A stretch of DNA of 45,210 nt, taken from positions 1 through 45,210 of the forward strand of contig UQFU01000007.1 in NCBI GenBank assembly GCA_900540425.1, written 5' to 3'. This DNA comes from an uncultured Alphaproteobacteria bacterium (GTDB lineage: Bacteria > Pseudomonadota > Alphaproteobacteria > RF32 > CAG-239). Shown here one piece after another: positions 25,973-33,948 of the stretch; the stretch's first letter is position 1, and each line of letters starts with the position of its first letter. Under the pieces are notes generated by a model. It was not told the DNA's origin. It saw only the letters and a list, made by a program, of their open reading frames with translations, and did not search any database. The position numbers and the translations under genes were made by a program.

Positions 25973-26308
25973 TTATTTCTGCTCCTGTTTTGTTTCGTTT
26001 TCGGCCAGCTTCAAACTAATGACACCGACAATAAGTATGGCAATAAACAAGCCTTTTGCAAATGAAAATTCCACTTGGAATAAAAACGTATCCATTAACG
26101 CGGTACAGATTGTGCCTACTGCGGAAAATATTGCATATACCGTTCCGGTTTGGATTGTTTCGCAGGCTTTTTCCAAAAAGTAAAAATCGGTAATGATAAC
26201 CAGTGCAATAATCACAAAATGCTGCCAATTTTCGGCAGCGTTAAAGCCATATATCCAAAGAAGTTCAAAAACACATGTCAGAATGACATACATCCAGCCT
26301 TTATTAAT
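25973..26308 (-). CDS. SMR subunit, first of a pair, with a probable ATT start
   Basis: This SMR family protein of about 112 aa has four membrane segments, starts (M)NKGWMYVILTCVFELLWIYGF with the essential glutamate in VFELLW, and contains TVYAIFSAVGTICTA. Relatives begin MNKGW. In this frame the corresponding first codon, at 26308-26306, is ATT, with AGGAG exactly 7 bases upstream. The frame also has a TTG at 26323, but that overlaps the ribosome site itself. The next ATG (26293) is too far from it. I therefore place the start at ATT, a rare initiation codon. Confidence 0.85.
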   Translation of the reverse strand: MNKGWMYVILTCVFELLWIYGFNAAENWQHFVIIALVIITDFYFLEKACETIQTGTVYAIFSAVGTICTALMDTFLFQVEFSFAKGLFIAILIVGVISLKLAENETKQEQK

Positions 26309-26343
26309 TTTTTTTCTCCTCAAAAGTTAATCAGCTTTATCTA

Positions 26344-26372
26344 ATTTTACCAGTAGGGTTGCCGCAAGTCAA
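26344..26372 (-). promoter_or_regulatory. Predicted promoter of the SMR pair
   Basis: On the minus strand TTGACT (26372-26367) and TAAAAT (26349-26344) are separated by 17 bp, close to the sigma-70 consensus. The distance to the SMR start is about 35 bases. No guanidine riboswitch core is recognisable in the leader or upstream. Confidence 0.6.
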
Positions 26373-26509
26373 GAGCCCGGAAGGATATGCCTTTACTCAA
26401 ACAAAGGGATATAGCCGCCTAAAAATTTTTTCCCGGGGAATTGTAACCCCGGCAGAAAGCATTATGTATATCACAAACTGGTTATAACTAAAAAAATACG
26501 GTGAGGCGG

Positions 26510-27985
26510 ATGGTTAGTGAAAGTAATAAAATAGGCTTGGTTCCGGCAATATTAATGGTTGCCGGCAATATGATGGGGTCGGGAGTATTTATGCTTCCGG
26601 CAAATTTGGCCGGCATCGGCAGCATTGCCATCATCGGCTGGCTGATTACGATTGTCGGTGCGGTTTCCCTGGGGCTGGTATTTGCCAAACTGACCGAAAT
26701 CAATACGGCTGCCGGCGGCCCGTATGCTTATGCCAAAAAAGCGTTCGGCGACTATATGGGATACCAGACCAATCTGGTTTACTGGCTGGCTAACGTTATC
26801 GGCAATGTCGGCCTGGCCGTTGCCGGTTTGGGGTATCTGACGCCGTTTTTTCCAAGCCTTCAGGATCCTTTGGTTATGGCTTTGGCGCAAATTGCCGTTA
26901 TCTGGTTCTTTGTCTATGCCAACATTTTGGGCCCGAAAATCGTCGGGCGCATGCAGGGCATAACAACCGTAATTGCCCTGTTTCCGATAATCGGCGTTGC
27001 CTTGCTCGGCTGGTTTTGGTTCAATCCCGAAACTTATATGCAGGGGTGGAATGTTTCCGGGCAGAGCAGCCTGACTGCCGTCGGCATGACGTTAAACTTT
27101 ACGCTGTGGGCTTTTATCGGAGTAGAAAGCGCTTCCGTTTCTACTGCAGTAGTCAAAAATCCGGCTCGGAATGTTCCGATTGCAACCGTTGTCGGCGTTT
27201 TGCTGGCGGCTGCCTGCTATGTGTTGAGTTCTTCTGCAATTATGGGAATAATTCCCAATAAGGAATTAATTGTCTCTTCGGCGCCGTTTTCGGAAGCCGT
27301 CAGCGTGGCAATGGGGCCGACAGCCGGTAAAATCGTGGCGGTCTGCGCCGCCGTCGGTTGCCTCGGATCGTTGGCCGGCTGGACGCTCCTGGTGGGACAA
27401 ACGGCCCAGGCGGCAGCCAAAGACGGCCTGTTTGCCAATATCTTTGCCCGCGTGAACCGCCGCGGCGTTCCTTCGGCCGGATTAGCCATTGTGGCGGCGA
27501 TTATGACTTTGCAGGTTCTGGCAACCATGTCTCCGACCGCTTCCCAGCAGTTTGGCAAAATAGCCTCAATCGCCGTTATTATGACTTTGCTGCCGTATAT
27601 TTATTCTTCAGTCGCCATAAAAATTCTCGGCTACGAAAAAATGAGCGATAAACAGGGACTGTTTTATACGATTGTCGGTTTGATTGCCGCCGTGTACAGC
27701 CTGTCGGCCATGATCGGTTCCAACAGCGAACAGACGCGTTGGGCCCTGATATTTGTCATCTCAACCATTATCTTTTATGAACTTTCGGTCAACCGCAAAA
27801 TCGAAATTCGCGAAAAACGCCTCAAACCCGGCGGTTGCTGCGTTCCCCGGTGGGTCCGCTACTTTACGCTGGCGGTTACGATTGCGGCCCTGGTGGCGAT
27901 GTTCTGGGTTTCCGTCGGGGATTACAGTTCGCAGCGCATAAACAAATTTATTAACACTTCCGCGATTTCAGAAACGGCAAATTAA
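26510..27985 (+). CDS. adiC: Arginine:agmatine antiporter AdiC
   Basis: This is an APC-family membrane antiporter of 491 aa and about 12 membrane helices that imports arginine and exports agmatine. The substrate-binding GSG motif is in AGNMMGSGVFMLPAN. Segments closely matching E. coli AdiC include FTLWAFIGVESASV, VVKNPARNVPIAT and GSLAGWTLLVGQTAQAAAKDG, which includes the gating tryptophan equivalent to W293. The decarboxylase gene follows after 20 bases, supporting an arginine-dependent acid-resistance operon. I use the ATG at 26510 with GAGG just upstream. A GTG three codons earlier is also open. Confidence 0.93.
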   Translation: MVSESNKIGLVPAILMVAGNMMGSGVFMLPANLAGIGSIAIIGWLITIVGAVSLGLVFAKLTEINTAAGGPYAYAKKAFGDYMGYQTNLVYWLANVIGNVGLAVAGLGYLTPFFPSLQDPLVMALAQIAVIWFFVYANILGPKIVGRMQGITTVIALFPIIGVALLGWFWFNPETYMQGWNVSGQSSLTAVGMTLNFTLWAFIGVESASVSTAVVKNPARNVPIATVVGVLLAAACYVLSSSAIMGIIPNKELIVSSAPFSEAVSVAMGPTAGKIVAVCAAVGCLGSLAGWTLLVGQTAQAAAKDGLFANIFARVNRRGVPSAGLAIVAAIMTLQVLATMSPTASQQFGKIASIAVIMTLLPYIYSSVAIKILGYEKMSDKQGLFYTIVGLIAAVYSLSAMIGSNSEQTRWALIFVISTIIFYELSVNRKIEIREKRLKPGGCCVPRWVRYFTLAVTIAALVAMFWVSVGDYSSQRINKFINTSAISETAN

Positions 27986-28005
27986 AATAGAAAGGAGTTG
28001 AATAG

Positions 28006-30315
28006 ATGAAAGAAGGAGCTAAATGCCTTGAAAACGATCCCCTGGGAATAAAAATTCTGCTGATTTATGATGGGATCGGCGAAAATACTGCGGCGGCCAG
28101 AACCGTCCGGGAGCTTAAAGACCAGTTGTCGGCACAGGATGTTGTCGTCGTGGTTTCGGAAAACCACGACGACGCCAAAGCCGTCTTGGTGACCGATCCG
28201 GCAATCCAATGCGTCTTGCTGAAGCTGAATCACAAAGAAGATAAAGATTATCAAAAAGTTACGGAATTGTTAAGAGTGCTGCGTGACCACAATCGCGATG
28301 TGCCTGTCTTTTTGTTGGCCGGCCGGACGCTTGCCTCAAAGGTTCCGACCGAAATTTTGGAAAATGTCAGCGATTTTATTTGGATATTGGAAGATACGCC
28401 GGATTTTATCAGCGGCAGAATCTTGGCCGCGGCCAATCGGTATCGCCAGTTTATTCTTCCGCCGATGTTTCGGGCGCTGGCCGGATTTTCCAAAGTACAC
28501 GAATATTCCTGGCATACGCCGGGACATACCGGCGGAACCGGTTTCCTGCATTCTCCGGCCGGGCGCGCTTTCTTTAACTTTTTCAAAGAGCCGGTTTTCC
28601 GTTCCGACTTGTCGATTTCCGTCGGAGAATTAGGGTCTCTGCTTGACCATTCCGGCCCGATTGGCGAAAGCGAAAAATATACGGCACGGGTTTTTGGTGC
28701 TGACCGAACCTATCATGTAACCAACGGGTCTTCAACTTCCAACCGGGTTATTCTGATGGCCAGCGTCACCCGCGATCAGATAGCCCTTTGTGACCGCAAC
28801 TGCCATAAATCGGTTGAACACGCCATTACGATGTCGGGCGCAATCCCGACTTATATGGTTCCAACCCGTAACCAATATGGGATTATCGGGCCGATTACCG
28901 CAGATAAACTGACGCCGGAGGCTGTCCGCCGGTCTGTTGACGCCAATCCGCTGGTCAAAGACGGAATGGATAAAACGCCGGTACATGCTATTATTACCAA
29001 TTCGACTTATGACGGTTTGTGCTATAATATTACCAAAGTCAAAGAGCTGCTTGGCCAGAGCGTAGACCGGCTGCATTTTGACGAAGCCTGGTACGGTTAT
29101 GCCCGCTTCAATCCGATGTATAAAGACCGCTTTGCCATGTGCTGCGATCCCAAAGATGACGACCGCAAGGGCCCGACCATGTTTGCCACCCAGTCGACAC
29201 ACAAGCTGTTGGCCGCTTTCTCTCAGGCTTCGATGATACATGTCAGGGAAGGGCGCAATCCGATAGACCACCAGCGTTTTAACGAAGCGTTTATGATGCA
29301 CGCCTCTACCTCGCCGTTCTATCCGATTATTGCGTCTAACGACATCAGCGCCGCCATGATGGACGGGCCCGGAGGCAAAGCCCTGACCGATGCCTCTATC
29401 CGCGAAGCCGTTTCTTTCCGCAAAACGGTAGCTCGGCTGTATGCTGAGTTTAGCGGCAAAAAAGATTGGTTTTTCAATGTTTGGCAGCCGGATTTTGTAA
29501 CTGATGAGGAAACCGGCCGAAAAATGCCTTTTTTTGAGGTTTCGGAAGAACGTTTGGCAACGGATCCCGAATGCTGGACGCTGAAGCCCAATGAAGAATG
29601 GCACGGGTTCGGCAATGTCGAACCTGGGTATTGTATGCTGGATCCGATTAAGGTCTCTGTCGTTACTCCCGGCGTTTTGCCTAATGCCGGTTTAGCCGAC
29701 TGGGGAATTCCGGCGGCGGTTGTTACGGCCTATTTGGATAATAAGGGAATTATTGTCGAAAAAACAACCGATTTCACAATCCTGTTCCTGTTTTCTCTCG
29801 GCGTAACCAACGGAAAATGGGGAACATTGCTGAATGCTTTGTTCGATTTCAAACAGGATTATGACAATAATGAGCCGTTGTCCCGTGTTCTGCCCAAGAT
29901 TGTAAAAGAAAACGGGCAGGCATACCGGGATATGGGGCTGAAGGATTTGTGCGACAAAATGTTTGCCGCTATGAAGGAGCTGAAAACGACCCAAGCCTTG
30001 TCCGAAGCTTTTTCAATATTGCCGCGGCCGGATATGAGCCCGGTTCAGGCCTACGAAAACCTGGTTCATAACAATGTTGTCTCTCTTAGCATTGACGATA
30101 TGGCCGATAAAACCGTTGCGACCGGCGTTGTTCCTTATCCGCCCGGAATTCCGCTGTTGATGCCCGGAGAGAATGCCGGTGCCGCCGATGGCCCGATTTT
30201 GGGATACCTGAAGGCGTTGCAGGCTTTTGACCGCCGTTTCCCCGGATTCGGACACGATACGCACGGCGTAGAGGTCAAAGACGGAACATATTATATCCTG
30301 TGTATTAAACAGTAA
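28006..30315 (+). CDS. adiA: Biodegradative arginine decarboxylase AdiA
   Basis: This is a PLP-dependent fold-type I decarboxylase of 769 aa that converts arginine to agmatine and CO2, consuming a cytoplasmic proton. The wing domain is at the N-terminus (to about 140). HEYSWHTPGHTGG and the PLP lysine K400 in TQSTHKLLAAFSQAS follow, then YPPGIP in the C-terminal domain. Long stretches track E. coli AdiA rather than the lysine or ornithine enzymes (for example DRLHFDEAWYGYARFNP, DFTILFLFSLGVT). AAAGGAG lies 8 bases before the ATG. With AdiC it forms a complete arginine acid-resistance module. Confidence 0.93.
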   Translation: MKEGAKCLENDPLGIKILLIYDGIGENTAAARTVRELKDQLSAQDVVVVVSENHDDAKAVLVTDPAIQCVLLKLNHKEDKDYQKVTELLRVLRDHNRDVPVFLLAGRTLASKVPTEILENVSDFIWILEDTPDFISGRILAAANRYRQFILPPMFRALAGFSKVHEYSWHTPGHTGGTGFLHSPAGRAFFNFFKEPVFRSDLSISVGELGSLLDHSGPIGESEKYTARVFGADRTYHVTNGSSTSNRVILMASVTRDQIALCDRNCHKSVEHAITMSGAIPTYMVPTRNQYGIIGPITADKLTPEAVRRSVDANPLVKDGMDKTPVHAIITNSTYDGLCYNITKVKELLGQSVDRLHFDEAWYGYARFNPMYKDRFAMCCDPKDDDRKGPTMFATQSTHKLLAAFSQASMIHVREGRNPIDHQRFNEAFMMHASTSPFYPIIASNDISAAMMDGPGGKALTDASIREAVSFRKTVARLYAEFSGKKDWFFNVWQPDFVTDEETGRKMPFFEVSEERLATDPECWTLKPNEEWHGFGNVEPGYCMLDPIKVSVVTPGVLPNAGLADWGIPAAVVTAYLDNKGIIVEKTTDFTILFLFSLGVTNGKWGTLLNALFDFKQDYDNNEPLSRVLPKIVKENGQAYRDMGLKDLCDKMFAAMKELKTTQALSEAFSILPRPDMSPVQAYENLVHNNVVSLSIDDMADKTVATGVVPYPPGIPLLMPGENAGAADGPILGYLKALQAFDRRFPGFGHDTHGVEVKDGTYYILCIKQ

Positions 30316-30430
30316 GCTTTTTCCTGGTTAAGAAACGGGCTTAGGCGAACCGGGCCCGTTTCTGCCGTATGAAGAAAATTCCATATTCGGATAAAAATGC
30401 AAGCTGCGGCGGACAATGAAAGCGTCGATA

Positions 30431-30458
30431 AAAAACAAACCCCGGTTGCCCGGGGTTT
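30431..30458. terminator. Intrinsic terminator between adiA and a convergent small gene
   Basis: A perfect 9-bp stem AAACCCCGG / CCGGGGTTT with a four-base loop occupies 30437-30458. On the minus strand it is followed by GTTTTTTAT, a good terminator for the small gene at 30478. On the plus strand it may also stop adiA read-through. A second inverted repeat (AGAAACGGGC ... GCCCGTTTCT, about 30330-30363) lies closer to adiA but lacks a T-run. Confidence 0.8.
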
Positions 30459-30477
30459 ATAACAATGCGGATACTGT

Positions 30478-30744
30478 CTATTCGTACAAGACTTCCCAAA
30501 CAAATTCAGAAGGATTTTCAGGAATAAAACGGTGAGCTTTTCGTTTTTCGCGAACGACCCGCCAGCTTCCGGGAACCGTGCTCTCAATTCTCAACACTTT
30601 TTGCCCGTTGACGCTCCAAACGGCAATGACTGTCGTTTTTCCTTGGATTGTAATCCTGTTGGTTGATGGCATTACATAATTTCCGTTGTTGCTGATTCTG
30701 AAAGTTTTGTTTTCTTTCAGTTCATTCAAATAAATTGTTTCCAT
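30478..30744 (-). CDS. Small protein of unknown function
   Basis: I do not recognise this 88-residue protein. The composition looks like a small soluble beta-rich domain (FRISNNGNYVMPS, TIQGKTTVIAVWSVNGQ) followed by a basic helix (RVVREKRKAHRF) and an aromatic end (FVWEVLYE). No ribosome site precedes the ATG. A promoter-like TTGACT (30810-30805), 17 bp, CATATT (30787-30782) lies upstream and a strong terminator follows, so it is likely a monocistronic gene. Confidence 0.65.
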   Translation of the reverse strand: METIYLNELKENKTFRISNNGNYVMPSTNRITIQGKTTVIAVWSVNGQKVLRIESTVPGSWRVVREKRKAHRFIPENPSEFVWEVLYE

Positions 30745-30907
30745 ATAAATAAAAAATTAAAAATTAGGATAATGTATCCGGAATATGAACGAATTTTTAT
30801 CATAAGTCAACATTTTTGTCGGGGTGTCGTCAAAGCAAGACAGATTCAAAACCTAAACCTGTGGCAAAAGCGCCGCGGACGGAACAAAGGGCTTTACGGC
30901 TTGCAAT

Positions 30908-31216
30908 TTAACACTGCCATTGATGTTGTTTCAGGTTGACATGGAAATCGTCTTTCAGCGTAACCCCTTCTTCCAAAAGCAGGTGTCTTTGCTCTTCTCA
31001 GCCGGGAACCAGCCTTCCGCAATGATTGACAATCCGATGGCAGGGATAGTCACCGTAATACTCCGCCCGGCTCAAAACCTGCCCGACCAGACGTGCGTTT
31101 TTACTCCGGCCGATCAGCTTGGCAATTTGGCCGTAGGTTGCGACCTTTCCCTCCGGAACTTCTTCAACCGCCGATAAAATTTCATAAGCCAAATCTTCGT
31201 CCAAAACCTGTTTCAT
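30908..31216 (-). pseudogene. MGMT/Ogt-like alkyltransferase gene broken by a nonsense codon
   Basis: The frame from 31216 encodes a small methylated-DNA cysteine-methyltransferase family domain: VPEGKVATYGQIAKLIG, ARLVGQVLSR and the active-site motif P-C-H-R-I-V. After GRLVPG a TGA occurs at 31000-30998, at the position where relatives have tryptophan. Reading through it, the same frame continues with EEQRHLLLEEGV, then FHVNLKQHQWQ, to a TAA at 30908, exactly as expected for the family C-terminus. TGG to TGA is a one-base change. The truncated 72-residue product keeps the cysteine but loses the last helix. TGA is a genuine stop elsewhere in this window. Confidence 0.82.
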
Positions 31217-31263
31217 TGATACGCCTTAAAGACTGGGGATTCTGAATTGCGATATTTTGGGAT

Positions 31264-32592
31264 TTATTCCGCCGTTTCGTTTTTTTCTTTAATATAAATT
31301 TTGACGCGTGTAATGCGCATATTGTCAACGGCCATGACTTCATAACGGCAATAGGCGTCTTCCGCACGGTCGCCGACTTTCGGTTCCCGCCCGATCAGCC
31401 CGAAAACGTAACCGCCGATAGTGCTTTCTTCCGGCTCAAAATAGGGCAGTCCCATACAGTCAAAAGCGTCTTCTATCAAATAGAGGCCATCAAATTCGCA
31501 GCTTTTGTCGTCAATCTTTTTTATCGGTTCGTCCGAAATGTCGTCATGTTCGTCCAGAATGTCACCGACCAGCTCTTCCAAAATATCTTCCATTGAAATC
31601 AGGCCGGCCGTTCCGCCGTATTCGTCGACCACAATGGCCAAATGAATATGCTTGAGCATCATCTGGTGTAAAATGTCTGAAATTGACTTGTTTTCGGGAA
31701 CAAACAAAATCTTTCGGGAAATTCGGCTCAAAAAGTCTTTGTCGTCCCGGTTTTCCGGATGTTCCAGAATATCGCGGATATGAACCATACCGACGATATG
31801 GTCCTTGTCTTTGTCGCAAAGCGGAAAACGCGTATGGTTGTGCTTGCGGATAAAATCCATTGTTTCGTTATAGCTGTAATTTTTATAAATACACTTAATG
31901 TCCTGCCGCGGAATCATAATTTCATGGGCGCTGGTTTCCGAAAAGCAAATGGCGTTTTGAATAATTTCGCCTTCGGTATCATCAATAATGCCGCCTTTCT
32001 GCGAGGCGTCGATAATCAGTTTGATTTCTTCTTCGGAATGGGCGTCTCCGTTTTCGTTGCCGGGTTTGATGCCCATCAGCTTCAAAATGCCAATGGTTAC
32101 ATGGTCAAAAACCCAGATAAACGGAGAAAAAATCCGGTTAAAGGTATATAAGGCGGGAGCGATAATCAAAGCGCAGCGTTCCGTATCCTGAATGGCAAGG
32201 GATTTGGGAACCAGCTCGCCGAGAACAACGTGAAGCAGAGTGATAAAACCGAACGCAATGCCAAAGCTCAGGGAATGGAGCAAAACCGGATTGTCGGCCA
32301 ACCAGTTTCCGAAGCCTGCTTCCAGCAGTTTTGATACCGCCGGTTCGCCAATCCAGCCGAGTCCCAGCGAAGCAAGGGTAATTCCGAGTTGAATGGCACT
32401 GAGATAAGTGTTGAGGTGATCATTGATTTTAAGGCCGATTTTGGCGCGCCGGCTGCCGTTGTGAGCCAATTCTTCCAGTTTGGTGCGGCGGATTTTAACG
32501 ATTGAAAATTCAGAAACGACAAAAAAAGCATTGGCAAATACCAGAACAAAAACCAACGCCAAATTGAAAACATACATATATGCAGAACTCAT
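31264..32592 (-). CDS. CorC/HlyC-type membrane protein with CBS domains
   Basis: This 442-residue protein of the CNNM/CorC (hemolysin C-like) family has an N-terminal DUF21 membrane domain with three to four helices (about 1-190, including VVSEFSIVKIRRTKLEEL and SAIQLGITLASLGLGWIGEP). Two CBS domains follow (about 215-335, with MIPRQDIKCI and HIHLAIVVDEYGGTAGLISMEDI) and a C-terminal CorC_HlyC domain (ESTIGGYVFGLIGREPKVGD). The family is associated with magnesium or cobalt efflux and envelope stability. The broken MGMT-like gene follows on the same strand after 47 bases. Confidence 0.93.
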   Translation of the reverse strand: MSSAYMYVFNLALVFVLVFANAFFVVSEFSIVKIRRTKLEELAHNGSRRAKIGLKINDHLNTYLSAIQLGITLASLGLGWIGEPAVSKLLEAGFGNWLADNPVLLHSLSFGIAFGFITLLHVVLGELVPKSLAIQDTERCALIIAPALYTFNRIFSPFIWVFDHVTIGILKLMGIKPGNENGDAHSEEEIKLIIDASQKGGIIDDTEGEIIQNAICFSETSAHEIMIPRQDIKCIYKNYSYNETMDFIRKHNHTRFPLCDKDKDHIVGMVHIRDILEHPENRDDKDFLSRISRKILFVPENKSISDILHQMMLKHIHLAIVVDEYGGTAGLISMEDILEELVGDILDEHDDISDEPIKKIDDKSCEFDGLYLIEDAFDCMGLPYFEPEESTIGGYVFGLIGREPKVGDRAEDAYCRYEVMAVDNMRITRVKIYIKEKNETAE

Positions 32593-32784
32593 AATATTTT
32601 TAAATGTTACCTCAAATTATTGTAAACACACACATATTAACGACAGTCAATACTTTTGTCAATCTGATTGTTGTATTCAAAATAATTGCTTTTCCGCTTT
32701 GCATAAGTTGATTCATTGTTGAAGTTTTTCCCTCGCCGTGATATTTTTTTTACGGATTAACCCTGCGGGAAAGGTCGTGCGCGT

Positions 32785-33600
32785 ATGAGTGATAACGGTT
32801 TTGTAAATTTGAGCAATCAGCTGGCAGAATGTAAAATTGCCCTTTGGGGCGGCAATATTGTGTCATATCGCCCCAAAGACGAAGAACACGACATTTTTTG
32901 GCTGGGAGACTTGAATAAATTTGACAATGTGCAGGCAATCAGAGGCGGCGTGCCGGTTTGCTGGCCGCGCGTGGCGGAAGAAAAACTTAACGGCAGCCTT
33001 CCGCGCCATGGCTTTGCCCGGATATCCGGGTGGAATTTGCAAAAGGTCCTGGTCGATGAAAAGCGCATGGAAGCGGAGCTTTCTTTGCTGCCCGATGCAA
33101 AATTTAACGTCCGTGCTTCCGCTGTCCTTTCGATCAGAATTTCCGACAAGCTGGAATACCGGCTCGAAACAATTAATGACGGGAATGAAACATTTGAATT
33201 CAGCGAAGCGCTGCATGCCTATTTTAATGTCAGTTCGGTTGATGATATTGAGATAAAAGGCTTTTCCGGCCATCGTTATAAAAATTCGCTGGATGGAAAA
33301 ATCTATACTCAGGAAAAAAATCTGAAAATCAGCGGCGAGTTCGATTCCGTGTTCCCTAATCATACACAAGCCGTAGAAATTGTAGACCCCGGCTTTAACC
33401 GTGTTATATCCATAGAAAAAAGCGGTTCAAATACGACGGTGGTTTGGAACCCGAATAAAAATTATGCCGAAATGAGTCCCGGGCAATATAAAAGATTTGT
33501 CTGCGTGGAGCCCTCAAACCAGGGAGATTCGTTTGTTCGCCTGCCGCCGAAAGAAAAGCACCTGATATCAATGACAATTCGAGTCAGAAAACTGAAATAA
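32785..33600 (+). CDS. D-hexose-6-phosphate mutarotase (YeaD-like)
   Basis: This 271-residue aldose-1-epimerase-fold enzyme probably interconverts anomers of glucose-6-phosphate or related sugar phosphates. Motifs include IRGGVPVCWPR near residue 51-61, PRHGFARISGWNL, the catalytic histidine in EALHAYFNV and the glutamate in CVEPSN near the C-terminus. The length is close to family norms. It is the last gene with backbone-like base composition before the AT-rich island. Confidence 0.92.
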   Translation: MSDNGFVNLSNQLAECKIALWGGNIVSYRPKDEEHDIFWLGDLNKFDNVQAIRGGVPVCWPRVAEEKLNGSLPRHGFARISGWNLQKVLVDEKRMEAELSLLPDAKFNVRASAVLSIRISDKLEYRLETINDGNETFEFSEALHAYFNVSSVDDIEIKGFSGHRYKNSLDGKIYTQEKNLKISGEFDSVFPNHTQAVEIVDPGFNRVISIEKSGSNTTVVWNPNKNYAEMSPGQYKRFVCVEPSNQGDSFVRLPPKEKHLISMTIRVRKLK

Positions 33601-33629
33601 TCGTTACTGCTCGGACCGGATGTAATCAC

Positions 33630-33878
33630 TTGACAAAGCAAGGCTTAATCACGCTCAAATACTTGGCTTGCTTGCTTTTGATGTCAGACCGGATTTGGGA
33701 TTTTCCAAAAATTGAACAAAAACAGAAGATTTTAAAATTGCTTTGTTCGGAAATTTTATTAGACGGTAAAAATGTATCTATTTCAATAAGAAAGCCTATC
33801 TCAGCATTGACTAAAATAGGCTCCTGTCAAATATGGCTGGAGACGACGTGCAGTTTCCGAGTATATTTATTGTATTAA
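33630..33878 (+). pseudogene. Probable remnant of a serine recombinase C-terminus
   Basis: An 82-codon frame contains IEQKQKILKLLCSEILLD, then NVSISIRKPISALTKIG, which reads like the C-terminal end of a large serine recombinase (the segment after the zinc-ribbon/coiled-coil region, where relatives have an E-K-R-x-I-I-K-L-L-x-S pattern followed by an R-K-P-F-like motif). No catalytic domain is present upstream. The sequence lies between the mutarotase gene and the start of the AT-rich region, where an integration scar would be expected. The family call is from pattern memory and is tentative. Confidence 0.4.
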
Positions 33879-33948
33879 AAATTAAAGAAACTTGTTTTTT
33901 TATCTTTGAAAGTATAACATTTTCATAAAGATTAAAAAAGGAAACAAT

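Noticed and set aside
26324..26500. Guanidine riboswitch upstream of the SMR pair
   Set aside because: No paired ACGG/ACGR-loop hairpins or ykkC-like core could be found in the short leader. Only a standard promoter is seen.
28732..29604. A 290-codon frame antisense to adiA
   Set aside because: It is fully covered by the decarboxylase, which has an intact PLP site and normal length.
30998..31000. TGA read as tryptophan (recoded genome)
   Set aside because: TGA ends ftsI, mraZ and the response regulator. In the last case the next gene starts at the adjacent base, so TGA acts as stop in this organism.
33613..33695. Direct repeat GACCGGAT as integration target duplication
   Set aside because: Only 8 bases are shared and both copies lie inside the remnant region, so chance is a sufficient explanation.
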